Origin: Cunninghamia lanceolata
Taxonomy: Eukaryota > Streptophyta > Pinopsida > Cupressales > Cupressaceae
Assembly (NCBI GenBank): GCA_027924645.1
Contig: BSBN01000888.1
Span: 15,817,001-15,881,000, forward strand
DNA: 64,000 nucleotides
Reading direction: 5' to 3'
Position numbers and translations under genes: made by a program
Notes under the pieces: generated by a model
The model's database searches: none
The model's input: the letters and a program-made list of their open reading frames with translations, nothing else
What the model was told of the DNA's origin: nothing
Part shown: piece after piece, positions 1-12,329 of the stretch
Layout of the letters: each line of letters opens with the position of its first letter
Numbering within the stretch: the first letter of the stretch is position 1

Positions 1-796
1 TCACAGGAGAGTGTCTCCCTCAATATATGAATTAGGTATTACTTTATAGTACCAGTAGTACCTTGTACAATCAACCTAAGTGAGGACTTTATTCCTATCG
101 TTTGGAAATGTGATAGAATAATATCATACACAAAATGCTGCCCCATAGAAAAACTACCTACTCCATGATGGAAGGTTGTTCCTCTATTTTCTATAGGATA
201 GTAGGATGTTCAACTAGCTTCTATGAAATTAGGTGCAACTAATTGTAGGCTTTGAGGGATTGAACATCTCCAATTATGGGCAATATCAAAATCATGCCAG
301 CCAAGAAATTCAAGTTCATCAAAACCAATATTGTGTCTGGGTAAAGGGAAGAATGAAGTTGCCACTCTTTAGTCATGTCCACATTGAATGCATCTATTTC
401 ACCAAGGAGGTCCTCATCATCAAAATTGGATGAACAATCTTGATTTCTATGAGAAACATGCTATACATTGTAAGTCCCTTGTAGTTGCTCCCACTTGTCC
501 ACAATCTCATCTACAAAGGAGCCAATGTCATCTATGATGGAACAAAATGATTTATACAAAAGAAGCTCACTCCAATAGATGGAAACAAAATCTTCAAAAC
601 CCCTACTAGGAATGTTTGTGAAGCGAGGATTTACTTGTACTATTGCAGGGATATGTCACCTTGTCCAGTATTTGTTTGTATGTGAAGCTCTAAACTTCTA
701 GTTCTTTGTAGCCTCAATCAATGCCAATGATTCTTAAGTTACTTAGCGAGTCATGTATGCATAAATGATGCAAATGTGATGTATGTATGCTAATAG
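1..796. other. Unassigned flank left of element A, possible coding relic on minus strand
   Basis: This stretch lies outside the left LTR of element A and matches nothing else in the window. On the minus strand, roughly 650 down to 270, one frame reads as plausible acidic protein with few stops (for example an FVDEIVDKWEQLQ-like segment) and one TAG near 470. It could be the edge of another retroelement ORF. I recognise no domain, and the short plus-strand frame at 233-433 looks like chance. Confidence 0.3.
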
Positions 797-1729
797 TCAT
801 TGATTCAAATTTGTAGTATACAAAACCCTAAAAGATGCTAAGCTTTATGATTAGGCTCTACAACTAATTTGGCCAACTGACAGAATCAACCCAGGAGTTA
901 AGAATCTCTACACTTTAGGCTAAGTTGTCTCACCCAGGTGGGTGTTACCTTATATTCACCAATGGATAATTAATCCTTGAATTTGTTGGTGACTTGTAAG
1001 AAGATTATGGATTATATGAAATTTTATCAATTAAATCATCCAATTTAACCTAATTCAGATTTGGCATGTGATTTGAATAGGTTAATTTTTTTATTCTACC
1101 ACTACTCCTACTCATACAAACAAAAAATTAAAATTTGGATTTTGAAATATGATACAAGGAAATGATTCTGGAAAAGAATTGATTAGTGACTTTCTCAACA
1201 ACTGGGAAACAAAGTCTATTCACAGATAGATTTGTGCTTTCTATCTAGACACAAATCGAATTACTTGGCATAGTATTGTCTATGATTGGCATAAACATAC
1301 AAGATTATTTTTACCTGGCTCTACTTAGCTATCCAAATTGGATCCTCCAAATTATAGTGATCTATTCAATGGAATTTAATTCCTACTTGAGGAAACCCTA
1401 TTAGATAAATCACCCAAAACATGAAATATTCTTTCAAAAATTAGACATATACTTGATATGGTAATTCAAATAACAAGGAGAAACAAAAATGGAGACAACT
1501 AGATAAAATATAACAAGAACATTCAAGAAGCAATTAAGAACTAAATATATGCCACAAGAGAAATGCAATTTGCTTTTATTAATATTGCTTTGAAGAATAG
1601 GCCTTACAATGTCTCTTTCCAAAATCAACTTCCCCAGAGATTGTTTCCCAAGGTCTTGGTTTCCTTCTTATAAGGGTGAAGGAAGCAACAAGCTTCAGAC
1701 CTTTCACATTAAAAAAATGAGTTTTTACA
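797..1729 (-). repeat. Element A, left (3') LTR
   Basis: About 930 bp matching 50210-50363 plus 57848-58482, with many substitutions and small indels. The inner end is well placed: plus-strand TTTTTACA at 1729 followed by the complement of a polypurine tract. The outer end is uncertain by a few bases, because TGTTGGTTCTC of the right copy corresponds to a degraded TCATTGATTC here. No clear duplication is visible outside it. Confidence 0.85.
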
Positions 1730-1740
1730 TTCCCACCCCT
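1730..1740 (-). other. Element A polypurine tract
   Basis: The minus strand reads AGGGGTGGGAA directly before TGTAAAAACTC, the start of the 3' LTR in element orientation. A purine run abutting the 3' LTR is the expected primer site for plus-strand DNA synthesis, and it supports both the orientation of A and the inner LTR boundary. Confidence 0.7.
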
Positions 1741-2619
1741 TGATATATTATATTACAATATTTTACTTTTTGATAATTCTTAATAACACTACCAAATATA
1801 TTTTGAATACATTTTGAAAAGCATAAAACATGAAAGACAAAACATGGACATCCAAAATTGGTTGGTGAAGACTCTAGTGCCTATAGATGCCATCCTAGTG
1901 CACATTCAGTTTTACTGCATGTTCGACCTATTCATTGTTCAGTTGCCAGATATTTTTTCTCCCATTGATACACAATGAAATCACTAGGCCATTTATATTC
2001 TTGAATTTCGAGCAGATTGGCTTGGTGATCCTTCCATCTTTTATCCACCAATGCTTTAAAGCCTTGATGACAAATTTAATATATGTTGTATATAGTGCAA
2101 TTACTCTGTCCAGAATCAAATTAAAACTGAGAATGTTTGTCTTCATCCTTCTTCAAGTAGTCAATCACCTGAGAAACTATTTGATCAAACTCATTTTTCC
2201 ATTCTTTAAAGCTTTTTATTTGTTTACTTATTGTCAAAATTGAAGGAATGAATTGATGTTTGAAAGTAGAAAAAGGGTTGATCTTTTCTTGCATTTTTGA
2301 CTTTCCCCAGTCACATATTGAGATTCATCCATAATCATCTTGACCATTTATGGGCTTGAGTGCAACTGGAGCATCTAGATTTCTTTACAAGACCTTGCAT
2401 AGAGTAAGCAGTATGTGATGTGCAAGCTATCATTTCTTTAAAAATGGATCCAAAATAGAAGAATGAACCTTCATCTGCTCCAAGGCTTGAGACAAAGCAC
2501 TGTAACATTCATGCACATCTCCCAATTTGTGAGCAACTAATTTCACTCTATAGTGCAAGATCTTCTCAAACATATTGAAAGTTTTCTCCCTTTTTAATTT
2601 CTTCTTTTGTCATTTCATT
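1741..2619. other. Element A, 3' non-coding region
   Basis: Roughly 0.9 kb between the end of the accessory ORF and the polypurine tract. Short frames occur on both strands at 1928-2243, but they overlap each other and have low-complexity composition. I see no convincing gene or structured repeat. Confidence 0.5.
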
Positions 2620-5386
2620 TTATTTCTTCAAATCTTCAATTTCCTTTTCAAATGCTAACTTCATAGCATTCATCTGATCAACAGGCACTATGGTATCAAT
2701 GATCTCTTGTGGAAAAAGGGATTGATATGGCACAATTGCTTGGCTCTGAGAAAAATTAATGCCTTTCATTTGTTGCTTCAACTTTACATTTTCTAAATAG
2801 AGTCTGTTGGCTTCCACATTTATTTCTATTTGAATTTTTCACAGTCAAGGAACTTTTGTTGCATGTTTTTGACTGCAACATGTGTAAACATGGCTGAATG
2901 CTTAGTGAGAGTGTCTACTTCTAGGGTTGAGGTATCTTCCAGTGTTTTGACCATTGTTGTTCCCCTCAACTCTTGGACCACATCAAGAAATCTTGGCTTG
3001 TTGGTGGTCTTTTGTGTGGCCCACATTGATAGGTTCTTTGTTTTTGGGATAAATCCAACACCACTGACACCATCCTCATAATCAAACTCAGAGACCATCA
3101 TGGGGTCATCCTGGTTTCTCACTTGGTCCAACAAAAGCATTTTCTTTAGTTCCAGGCCAGGGATGATCAACATATTGCTTTTCAGTACCAATTGTATAGC
3201 ATCATCAAGGCTGACATTTATTTCATCAATTTCCAATTCTTTGAAAGTTTGGGATACAATCTAGTCATGTTGTGACTCATCTGTACCCATGTTATTTATG
3301 TCAATCTTTTCTTTGATATCTTAAATTTTCATTTTAAGCCAAAAACCCTTGAATTCTTGGGTGTTGATGAAGTCATCATCTTCCATAAATCTCATTGAAG
3401 CCACAACCCTTTCATCTTCTTGTAATTTAGGCTCACCTTGTGCCTATTCATCCATTCTTGCCTCTGGTTTGTGTGCCTCTATTTCTTAACCAAAAAGGGG
3501 CTGATCAACTTCCTCATCTTGTCCCATATGCCTCAAAATGTTGGCCACCTCCTCAATGTCACCTACTCCTTCAAACATTGGTTGATCAGGAGATGGAGGA
3601 TATTGCACTAACATCATCAATTTTTTATCTCTTTGACATTGGTTGATCAGGAGATGGAGGATATTGCACTAACATGACATCGGGGGATGATTCAACAATT
3701 ACCACTCCATATAGCCTTTTGATTGGGAGTTTGGTAGCCTTTGTAGGCTCCCTCTCAGACTTGCCATAAATTATCTCAAAATTATCAATGATCATGTCTA
3801 TTCTTTTCAAGGGGCCATTCTGCTCAACAAAAAACCCAAGAAAATTAGGATTATTCTTCCTTTTATCATCCTCAATCCTGTTCACAGTTTCCCATTTCCT
3901 TTTTCTATTGTACGCCTCTTCAAGAGTGACACAATTATTGATCACATCCTCATCAAAATTGATTTGATGGGATATCCCAGCCCTGGTGAGAATGACTTGT
4001 CTAACAAAGTTCATATGTCCTTCTAGGTCACAGACCCTTTCAATTCTTGATTTCAAAGAATATTTTGCTCTCAAGCTTGTAGTTCCTCTAATGTACCTGA
4101 ACCAACTGACAACTCACCAAACACAGTGGAATCAGGAAGAAATGTGCCCTTCTTTTGTTTTTTCATTACATCTTTCTCCATCTAGAGCATTTGCCACATG
4201 AAATCAAGAAATGCAATTCTATCTAGCACAATTTTTCACAACACATGGCGTGGCTGAGTACACCCATAGACTCTTATTACAGTATGGTTAGGGAGAAAAA
4301 ACCAATCAGCAAAATTATACATATGGCCTTGTTCTTAGTAGCTAGAGGCCTCAATATTTCTCTAATCTCTTTGGTCAATCTAGGAGAAAGGCTTCCAAGT
4401 GCATTCATTATCCTGATTGTAAAATCATCATGGAACACTACATACCTATAGTTTTTGCAATGATTGTCTCATTTGTAATACCAACTTTGTATAGGTAGTC
4501 TCTATCTCTTTTGATCCACCATGCTCAAATCCATTCTCATTGTCCATCCCTTTCTGTTCTGATACAATATTAAATGGCATAATAAAGAATAATATTTGAA
4601 AGCCATAGGTGTTTTGTTTTCCCTTATCTGTAATAATCCATCATGCAATTTGTTTTCAATGAATGATGCAAAATCATACTCGACATTGACTTTTGGATTT
4701 TGTATTCTCATAGCCATCATCATTATGCCAATTGGCATTCTATCTTGAGCATCAGTACCTAGCACTTGGCACAAATCAAAGTAGGTCCTTTTGAAATATA
4801 CCGCAATGTCATCAACTAAGAAAGGATCTACAGAAATGGTTGGAATTGGAATCCTTTTATTGTTGGCCCCTTTTCTCATATACATAGGTAACTCATCACT
4901 CCTATGTGTTTTCCTCAGCCTAGTATATTCCTCTTCACTTTTTTGTAAATGAACCTTTTTGAGTGGTTGCTTGTTGAGCATGAAGCAATCAATGATTGCA
5001 TCTCTATTCACAACCACCAAGGGTGACCCTTTTAGCAATCTAACTATTCTGGTAGCTCCATTATAGTGTTTTGATAGTACTCTAATCAAATCAACATCAA
5101 TGGACACATTTGGGACCACAAGTTTATCCAAATTCAGATTCCATGGGTTGGCAATAGGACCCTATCCATCCTTCTTCTCATAGAAGTACCAAAAGAGGAT
5201 CCAACCTGAAATGGGGACTCTAACATCGTGACACCCTTCTACCACATCTCTGAATAACTTTTTATATCCCTTTTCAATGGAATTAGGCATAATACCCAAT
5301 AGAGACTATTGAAGGGGCCATTTCTTTTCTTTGGGAATAGATGGTTCAACTTTCTTACTTGTAGACTTAGACTTTTTGGGTGCCAT
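2620..5386 (-). pseudogene. Element A accessory ORF downstream of integrase, broken; homologous to the E accessory ORF
   Basis: A sense-strand coding relic of about 920 codons between integrase and the 3' LTR, the position used by env-like ORFs. It starts at ATG 5386 with a lysine-rich MAPKKSKSTSKK. It continues in one frame with stops to 4502, then in other frames at 4074-3625, 3236-2826 and 2817-2620. The best preserved block (5131-4502) has a conserved-looking helical core ending in an FKYYSLLCHLILY segment. That core aligns almost without gaps with FKYGCVILCLFFYY in element E, preceded in both by a YD-x(6-7)-N-x-L-x4-L-x2-I pattern and, about 110-130 residues earlier, a (K/R)DAI motif. 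There is no transmembrane helix, zinc finger or enzyme motif I can recognise. Function is unknown. Coding capacity is lost through several stops and at least three frame changes. Confidence 0.65.
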
Positions 5387-6883
5387 TGTGTGTGAATCTA
5401 CTAAGATATGGTTTTGTTTATCTTCTTGATTTACTGACCAACTTACAAACTGATTTACACACATATTATAGCAACTGTAACAGAGATAAGCACAAAATGA
5501 ACACACCTAGTTATGAGAAATTGCAAGCTTCAATCCAGAACTTGAATCTCCTACTTATGTATCCTTCTAAATTAGTCTGAGTGAGTAAAATGAACTAAAA
5601 ATCAAGACTTATTTCGATATGGTGCAAGTCACCTCACCATTACTATGTTCATGCTGGGAGATTGGAAAATATGCATTCTTACATTGCTTCAAACACAGAC
5701 CATTGATCTACACAGATTGGAGGGACATAAAATTTCACCAAATTTGCAGTCATTTTATCGGTTACCACACTCCCTCCATCATAAATGATGAGCTACGTGG
5801 GGTGGTAGGGTACTCATTTCCACATTCAATGCTTGATTGCAATACCATGACCTCTGTTGAATCCTGTTGCAGGACCGCAGTGACATTTGATGATCATCTC
5901 TTGTCACTCATCATTTACCTCTACCCCACAAGCCTAGTGAAGTCACTCCTATGGGGTAGTGGGATGTGCCTTGTCACCTCTAGCCATTACCAAATTACCA
6001 CATCAACAACAAACATTATATTTCACCCACCGTAGGATAGCAAGGTGTATTCAATGCTATGCTACCTATTTACCATGTACCCACACTCCACAAGACCTTT
6101 TTAACTTGACCATAGTGCCATGGCAGTGGTCACTAATGCTTTTATCTTATATTTGTTGCAAACCTGCAAGCTTTTGATATTACGGCGGTGTGGATATGGT
6201 GGCTAGTTTAGAATTACATTAACTATCCCCGCTAGCCCGCAACAACATTGACTACCAAATTTACCTCATGGTATAGAGGTAACAATCGATTAACAAAAAT
6301 ATTCTCAGCACAAGCCCGCACCTACCCCATTTTATCCATTGTGGGGCTGCGATAACAGTTATATTACATTTTATGTTCCCCGCGAACCCGCCAATTTAGT
6401 CTCATACTTCTTGCGGTAGCACGGTACATGTTTAAACCCAATGTTGACTCCTACAGTCCCACCATTATAGTTAGGGTTCACTCCTTAGCTCTGTAAGAGT
6501 ATAGTAAAGGATGTATTATAGGGTCTTACATAGAAATTTATCATACATACTAGGATGCAAAGATGACAAACAACATTCTTGGACAAAATGGATTATACTA
6601 CGAGTAGGAATATTCAAATGGATGATGAATCTTAGGGTTTGGAAAGAATTTGAATATAACCTAGGCAAAATTTACCAACCCTAATAGTGGCTCTTGTTGG
6701 GGATGAATGGCTAACTAGACATTGCAAGCATGCAAAACACTTCTTTGGGGTACAAACCAGAATAGAAAACTGTACAAGAACAAAGAAAAACAAAATTTTG
6801 GGGGAAATGGGAAACCTAAACTACTATGCATGGAATTATATCTTCTTTTAAGAAAAGAAGTGCTTCAGAAATTGTCTATGCAC
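5387..6883. other. Element A, spacer between integrase and accessory ORF
   Basis: About 1.5 kb without a supported gene. Short frames on the plus strand at 5380-6177 and a minus frame upstream of the accessory ATG look accidental. Several C-rich patches reading cccgc/cccgcc occur at 6225-6390. In element orientation this would be the region that provides an mRNA leader, or a splice acceptor, for the accessory ORF, but I can point to no specific signal. Confidence 0.45.
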
Positions 6884-7959
6884 TCACAATTCCTGAGCTT
6901 CACCCACCATGTTTTGTAGGTAATAAGAATCTTCACAACATTTGCCAATAATGATAAATGGTCCCAACCACAAAGCTTCAAAGTTTCCATGTTTTCCTTT
7001 GTCTTGGCTCTGAGCATTCCACATAAAGAGCATATCATCAACTTGGAATTTTTGGTCCTTCACCTTTTTGTCAAAGAGATACTTCATTTGTACTTGCAAC
7101 TTCTCATTTTGCTTCTATGTTGCGGTCTTGATTTCATCCAACTATGCCAATTGCTCCATCCTCTCTTCCATTGGCATTCTTGCATGAGATCCATAGACCA
7201 AATCAAAAGGTGACTTTCTAGTTGCCTTCTTCACCATGATTCTATCTGGCCATAATGCAAGCTTCAACTTTGAATCCCATGCCCTTTTATTTTTATCAAG
7301 CATCCTCTTAATTATCTTTATGATACTCTTGTTACTTGATTCTGGTTGATCATTAGCCTAGGGATGATACGAAGAGGCATATGATATGACAATTCCATAA
7401 GAGTCACATAATTTCTTGAATTCATCTGATCTGAAACACATACCATTATTTGTGATAATTCTTACAGGAACTCCAAATCTGGTGATAATATTTTACAGTA
7501 AGAAATCTATGACTACTTTACTAGTACCTTTCTTAGTTGGAACTGCTTCAATCCATTTAGTAAAGTAGTCAATGGCAGTAAGAATCCATCTATGCTCACC
7601 ACTGGACTTATCAGCTATCTCTCCAATAAAATCAATAAAAAAAAGGCTGCATCAATTTGCATGGGCTTTAAAGGAAAAAGAGCTTGATATTTTAATTTAC
7701 TAGAAAACTTCAGGAAAGCTTCACAGCTTGTCACAAATCTATGAGCATCAACAAAAATAGTTGGCCAATAATAGCCTACTCTTAGGATCTTGTGTGCAGT
7801 GGTTTTAGCCAGAAAATGTCCACCACAAACACCATCATGAATCTCTTTTAGAACTTTCTCTTCCTGTCCCTGATCTAGACAAAAAAGGAGAACACCATCT
7901 TTATCCTTCCAGAACAAATCACCATTCATGAAAACATACCTAGATGCTTGTAGCTTCAA
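6884..7959 (-). pseudogene. Element A integrase, broken
   Basis: Catalyses insertion of the cDNA copy. The N-terminal zinc-binding region is recognisable in 7959-7615 (KEIHDGVCGGHFLAKTT... then GYYWPTI), although the CxxC pair is degraded. The core is spread over several frames between 7620 and 7100. The QPESSNKSIIKIIKRML stretch near 7340 retains the catalytic Glu, but the first Asp region is lost to frameshifts. The C-terminal 7099-6884 block ends with the GPY/F-like module (EALWLGPFIIIGK). No chromodomain follows, as expected for the non-chromovirus Tat branch. Confidence 0.8.
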
Positions 7960-7979
7960 TGTTCATTTTTTATTCTCAT

Positions 7980-8640
7980 TCAAACCATCTTGACACTTTA
8001 TATGTCTGAGGTAGTGAACTATATTTGTGTACTAGGGTGTATGTTCAATGCTTGATATCATACCTTCTCCTTGTTCAATTTCACATACCTGTACAACCTC
8101 CAAATTGGATTCATCCGTTAGCTTTGCTAAATGTTGTCCTCTGACAAGTTTGGTGATTTGGATATCAATGTTGAATTCTTAAATTTTGTTTATCTATCTA
8201 CACCTTCTTCCCATGACTTTTGTTTGTACCAGGACATCCTTGACTGCTACATTTGGTACATAGGTAGTCACCTATGCCCCTACCAAATAGGGTCTGAATG
8301 TTTTAACTACCTTTATAAGAACATAAGCTTTCTTTTCAGTGGCATGATATTTCAGCTCAGCTCCTTGAAGTGACTTGCTAAAAAATGATATTGGTTGTTC
8401 ATGTCCTTAATTTCTCTGCAACATGACCGCAACAATGGTATGAAAAGAAGCAAAAGAAAAAAATTGGAATGGCATACCAAAATTAAAAAATTTTAGGACT
8501 AGAGTCTCTTTGATCACCCTCTTGATTGATGCAAATACTTCAACTACTTCAGATGTCCAGTTAATCTTTGATCCTTTCTTCAACATCTTAGCAATGGGCT
8601 TGACAATTTCAGCAAAATTAGAAATAAACCTTCTTAAAAA
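7980..8640 (-). pseudogene. Element A gypsy RNase H (gRNH) and connection region, degenerate
   Basis: This follows RT directly and would normally degrade the RNA of the RNA-DNA hybrid. The region near 8460 reads PFQFFSFASFHTIVAVML. The usual first catalytic Asp (D in the family's DAS-like motif) is missing and SFAS takes its place, as in element D. An AYVLIK segment marks the glutamate helix. There are several in-frame stops. The RNase activity was probably taken over by the upstream aRNH domain. Confidence 0.7.
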
Positions 8641-9659
8641 AATTATTTGCCCAAAAATGATTGGATGGCTTTCAACATCTTTGGGATGGGAATTTTATCA
8701 ATTGCAGCAACCCTTTCTAGATCTATCCTTATACCTTCTTTGGATACAATACGCCCAAGTAGTTTGCCCTCAGTGACAACAAATTGACATTTTTTAGGGT
8801 TTAATGATATGTCATATTCTAGTGCATTTATAAATATTTTTTCCAAATGTAAGCAGTGATCCTCTGCTTTATTTGAGTCTGCTGTCAATTCATCTTGATA
8901 TACCACCATTATGATATTAATTAGGCCTACAAATGCAACATCCATGGCTCTTTGAAAAGTGGCACCAACATTTGTGAGACCAAAAGGCATCTTGACATAC
9001 ACATATGTGCCTCAAGGTGTAGTGAAGGTAGTTTTGTATAGCTCTAATTCCTTAACCTTGACTTGGTTATAACCTGAGAGTCCATCCATCATGGAAAGTA
9101 GTTCACAACCTGCTACCCTTTGTAACATATCTTCCATATTTGGGAGCGGATAATTATCCTTCAGTGATGAGATGTTCAAATTCTTAAAATCAACACACAA
9201 TCTTATATCACCATTCTTCTTTCTGATAGGTACCAAGTTTGAGGCCCAAGAAGAATGCCTGATAGGATTAATAATACCAGCATCCCCGAGCTTCTTCAAT
9301 TATTCTTGCATTTTTGGCTCCAAAACAAGATTGATAAGTCTCTATCTCTGCTTGAAATGTTTGGCATCTAGATTCAATAGGATTTTATGCTGAAATAGGT
9401 CTTCTCTATAGGCCTTCAAATCTTCATAGGACCATGCAAATACATGTTTGTATTTCCTTAACAATATTATGAGCATGTCCCTAATCCTCGGACTTATTTT
9501 CTTACCAATATAGGCTTTCTTTGGAGCATTACTAGTGCCAAGGTTCTCCTCTTCAAGATCATCTTGATGAAATGGTGGTTGCTTCAGATATGACCTATCA
9601 TTTCCATCAAAAACACATTCCCAAGCCACTAATCCTTTTGGAATTTTGTTTGTTTTCAA
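8641..9659 (-). pseudogene. Element A reverse transcriptase, broken
   Basis: Ty3/gypsy RT in segments 9659-9342, 9299-9012 and 9002-8643. Recognisable family blocks are SWASNLVPIRKKNGDIRLCVD, the LSMMDGLSGYNQVKV block, VKMPFGLTNVGATFQRAMD and KKCQFVVTEGKLLG. The catalytic YxDD box near 8900 reads YQDE, so the second Asp is Glu and the enzyme as written would be inactive. Three in-frame stops interrupt it (near 9341, 9300 and 9010). The preceding N-terminal part (KYKHVFAWSYEDL) is the usual linker between protease and RT. Confidence 0.85.
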
Positions 9660-9834
9660 TTGTACATGTCTTGACAGAAAATAGTGTCCTTGCCATTAAC
9701 CTTTTCAACAAAAGCATTGAAATCTATTTCTTGAGCTTCATACTTATTGACACACTCTAAGAATTTTGGTAAATCATTATCATCATTGAAAACTTGCCAA
9801 CTATATATATTGTCAAGAATATAAGGTCTTAAAT

Positions 9835-10019
9835 TCTACTTCTGAGACACCAGTTGTAATATCATTTATTGTCAGAGCAACATTAGTAAGAAAATCAGCC
9901 ATCAAATTCTTTGACCTATCCACCCAATCTATTAAAAATGCATCAAAAAGTTCAATTGTGTCCCATACAACATGTTTGTATTGTTTGAGCCTTTTATCTT
10001 TAGTGGCATATTCGGATCT
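9835..10019 (-). pseudogene. Element A archaeal-type RNase H, C-terminal part
   Basis: The reading frame broken by element B at 26534 resumes here after the duplicated GATCT. It reads through KQYKHVVWDTIELFD and VDRSKNLMADFLTNVAL, which contains the last catalytic Asp of aRNH. Together with 26535-26770 it makes a full aRNH domain of about 140 residues located before RT. This end is fused to a degraded linker that leads into RT. Confidence 0.75.
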
Positions 10020-11088
10020 TGTGAGGGTGAAAATGGATTTAATAAAAAATTATAACAAAACCCAAACATCAATAGAAGTTGAAATCAAAGAAGATTAAAA
10101 AACAAAAGTAAATGTACTTACAACCTCTTTACCTATTGTTTTTCATTGCTCACCTATTTGTCCTTGATCTTGATGATGAAGCCCTCAGAAGCATTGCTCC
10201 CTTGCTTGTTTAAAGATGACAAAGACAGAATGGCTCTGATATTCGTGTGATTGAAGGTGAGCTTCAACACACTAAATAGAGGATGAGATGAATGCTTAAG
10301 AAAATGGGTGCCAAAGGCATGCTTGATTTCCTACAGCATAAGTTTGCATAAATGATAAGTGATGAAATGAAGGAGAGGGTTGTATTTATAGAGTTGTGAG
10401 GAAGAAGATCAATGGTTGAGAAGAAAAGAGAAGATCAACGGAGGAGGGTTGTTGAGGAACGTGCAACAAATGGAAGAAAGACATGTGTCATTTGAAAAGC
10501 AACTTTGTGGAGTTAACTCCTCTCTTGATGAGGATGAGATTTGATTTTCTTAAATTAGAATTTATTTTTCTAATTTAAGAGAAAGTTTGCTTTAATGATG
10601 CTTTAAAACTGCTTTTGCTTTTGTATGACAAGAGGAAAGTATTTTTAGAAGATAAGAATGATTTTTGAAGATAAGAATGCATAATTAAATAAAAAGATTT
10701 TATTTAATTATTTTGTAGATAATTGAGAGGAATAACTAAAATATAGAAATATATTTTATTTTGTGGAGATTTTTGAAGAATAAAATAAAATATAAAAGTA
10801 TATTTTATTTAGTGGATGTTTTAGATTTTAATTAAATAAAATTGCATTTTATTTAATTTAGGAAGAACAAAAGATTTTAATTAAATAATTAAAATTATTT
10901 AGAAGAATGAAGTTGGTGAGAATGAATTTTAATTAATTAAATAAAATGTAATTTATTTAATTAAATGAGAGGAGATGAATTAGATAAATAAATAAATTTA
11001 TTTATTTATTGATAGAAGAATGTGAATGATGAAATAAATATTTAAAATATTTATTTAAGTAGAGTCATGCCATTTTTAGGTTTATACA
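10020..11088 (-). repeat. Element B, left (3') LTR
   Basis: 1069 bp, TGTGAGGG...TATACA on the plus strand, nearly collinear with 25445-26529. It contains a very AT-rich segment (10540-11060) of short TTAATTAAATAAA-type inverted repeats in the part that is U3 in element orientation. The minus strand has a TATAAATA box at 10383-10390. Confidence 0.95.
10383..10390 (-). promoter_or_regulatory. Candidate TATA box of element B (3' LTR copy)
   Basis: The minus strand reads TATAAATA, conserved at 25813-25820 in the other LTR, on the expected strand for element transcription. The AT-rich U3 lies upstream of it. Confidence 0.55.
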
Positions 11089-11100
11089 TTTTGCCCCTCT
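11089..11100 (-). other. Element B polypurine tract
   Basis: The minus strand reads AGAGGGGCAAAA immediately before the LTR start TGTATAAACC. This is the plus-strand primer of B and confirms its orientation. Confidence 0.75.
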
Positions 11101-11362
11101 TTGATGCAATGTGTTATATCACGTTGTTTCAAAGAAAAAGAATTTTCAGTAGTGATACATGCCCTAGTTTGTCCCTGGTACAAGTTTAACGACAGAATGC
11201 CCCCTCGGGTGTTTGGACGGGAAGAAGGTAGGAGTGAGACGGACAATCTCATGAAGAAGCAGGTGAAAAATGGATTAGGATGGAGAAAAATAGGATATGA
11301 TTCAAAGAAACTGACATGGGAAGTAGCCACAGTTGTCATACAGTTTGATATGGTTCACTTGC

Positions 11363-11370
11363 TATATATA
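11363..11370 (+). promoter_or_regulatory. Candidate TATA box for the antisense PMD gene
   Basis: TATATATA in the context gctatatataggagctgag on the plus strand, about 80 bases before the first ATG (11449) of the antisense gene. It is placed where a plant core promoter would be expected, but it is not tested. Confidence 0.4.
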
Positions 11371-11599
11371 GGAGCTGAGTCCACAAGTTCTATTCATTTG
11401 TACACTTGTCCATAGTTGATTAGTCCTCTAAAGAGCTTAGGAGAGCATGGCAACCAGAGAGATGGATATTCCGCATGAGGAGCACTGGTTTGAGCGGATC
11501 TGATGGTCTGATCGGCCAACAGAGGCAGGACCCCCAGTATGTAGTTCTTCAAAACTTGCGAAAAGTCAATTTTTAGGCTCATTAATGGCTAGGAAAAAC

Positions 11600-12130
11600 A
11601 ACTAGATCAGATGCGCCAAACCACCTTTCGGTGCATATGACTCCCAAAATGGCGCATCCGTCCTGATATGGCGCATTTGATATGTAAAGTGGCGCATTTG
11701 ATAGTATTGCGCATTTAAGTCCTGAATTGGTGCATTTGATAGTATTGCGCATTTGAGTCATGGACTGGCGTATTTGTCGGTAAATTGCGCATTTGACATA
11801 AGGATTGGTGCATTTGAGTCATGGATTGGCGCATTTGTCGGTAAATTGTGCATTTGACATAAGGATTGGCGCATTTGATAGTATTGCACATTTGAGTCAT
11901 GGATTGGCGCATTTGTCGGTAAATTGCGCATTTGACATAAGGATTGGTGCATTTTATAGTATTGCACATTTGAGTCATGGATTAATGCATTTGTCAGTAA
12001 ATTGCACATTTGACATAAGGATTGGCACATGTGCCAGAACGGCGCATACAAGCTATGGATTGGCGCATTCACCGGGAAGTGGCACATGTGCCAGAATGGC
12101 CCATCTGCTACTTGGATTGGCGCATTTGCA
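11600..12130. repeat. GCGCATTTG tandem array in element B, probable intron of the antisense gene
   Basis: Subunits of about 20 bp built on GCGCATTTG alternate with spacers such as tcggtaaatt, acataaggattg and atagtatt. From 11756 to about 12015 they form a higher-order unit of about 78 bp repeated three to four times. Variants are mostly CG to TG or CA. The array lies between the possible first exon and the splice acceptor of the PMD gene. Short open frames inside it on both strands are products of the repeat. Confidence 0.85.
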
Positions 12131-12320
12131 CTAACAAAAATCAAATGACTTAATGAAATTAACCCAATTGGCACCTTGATCGATGCGTCAATTGATAAGC
12201 GATCTCCGAGATTGATAGGAATCTAGTCGAGAGATGATATGTCACGTCATTGATAGGATAGTTTGATTGTTATGAGTAGGCTTGCTTGGATATGGATTCT
12301 GTTGACAGTATACTTTGCTT

Positions 12321-12329
12321 GGTTTGCAG
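12321..12329 (+). other. Candidate 3' splice site of the antisense PMD gene
   Basis: ggtttgcag preceded by a T-rich stretch and followed directly by PMD-coding sequence. There is no ATG in frame between the repeat array and the conserved PMD sequence, which favours splicing over a start here. Confidence 0.45.

Noticed and set aside
5600..6180. Plus-strand gene at 5.6-6.2 kb
   Set aside because: Two overlapping frames, no known domain, and antisense to element A; likely chance.
11600..12130. CRISPR-like array
   Set aside because: Repeats are imperfect and nested, spacers are themselves repeated, and the DNA is a plant retroelement.
11715..12174. Overlapping open frames on both strands in the 11.7-12.2 kb region
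   Set aside because: They are periodic translations of the GCGCATTTG tandem array and have no protein-like features.
12315..12329. Start codon of the PMD gene at 12315
   Set aside because: The codon is TTG, and the position lies in the T-rich tract before a splice acceptor.
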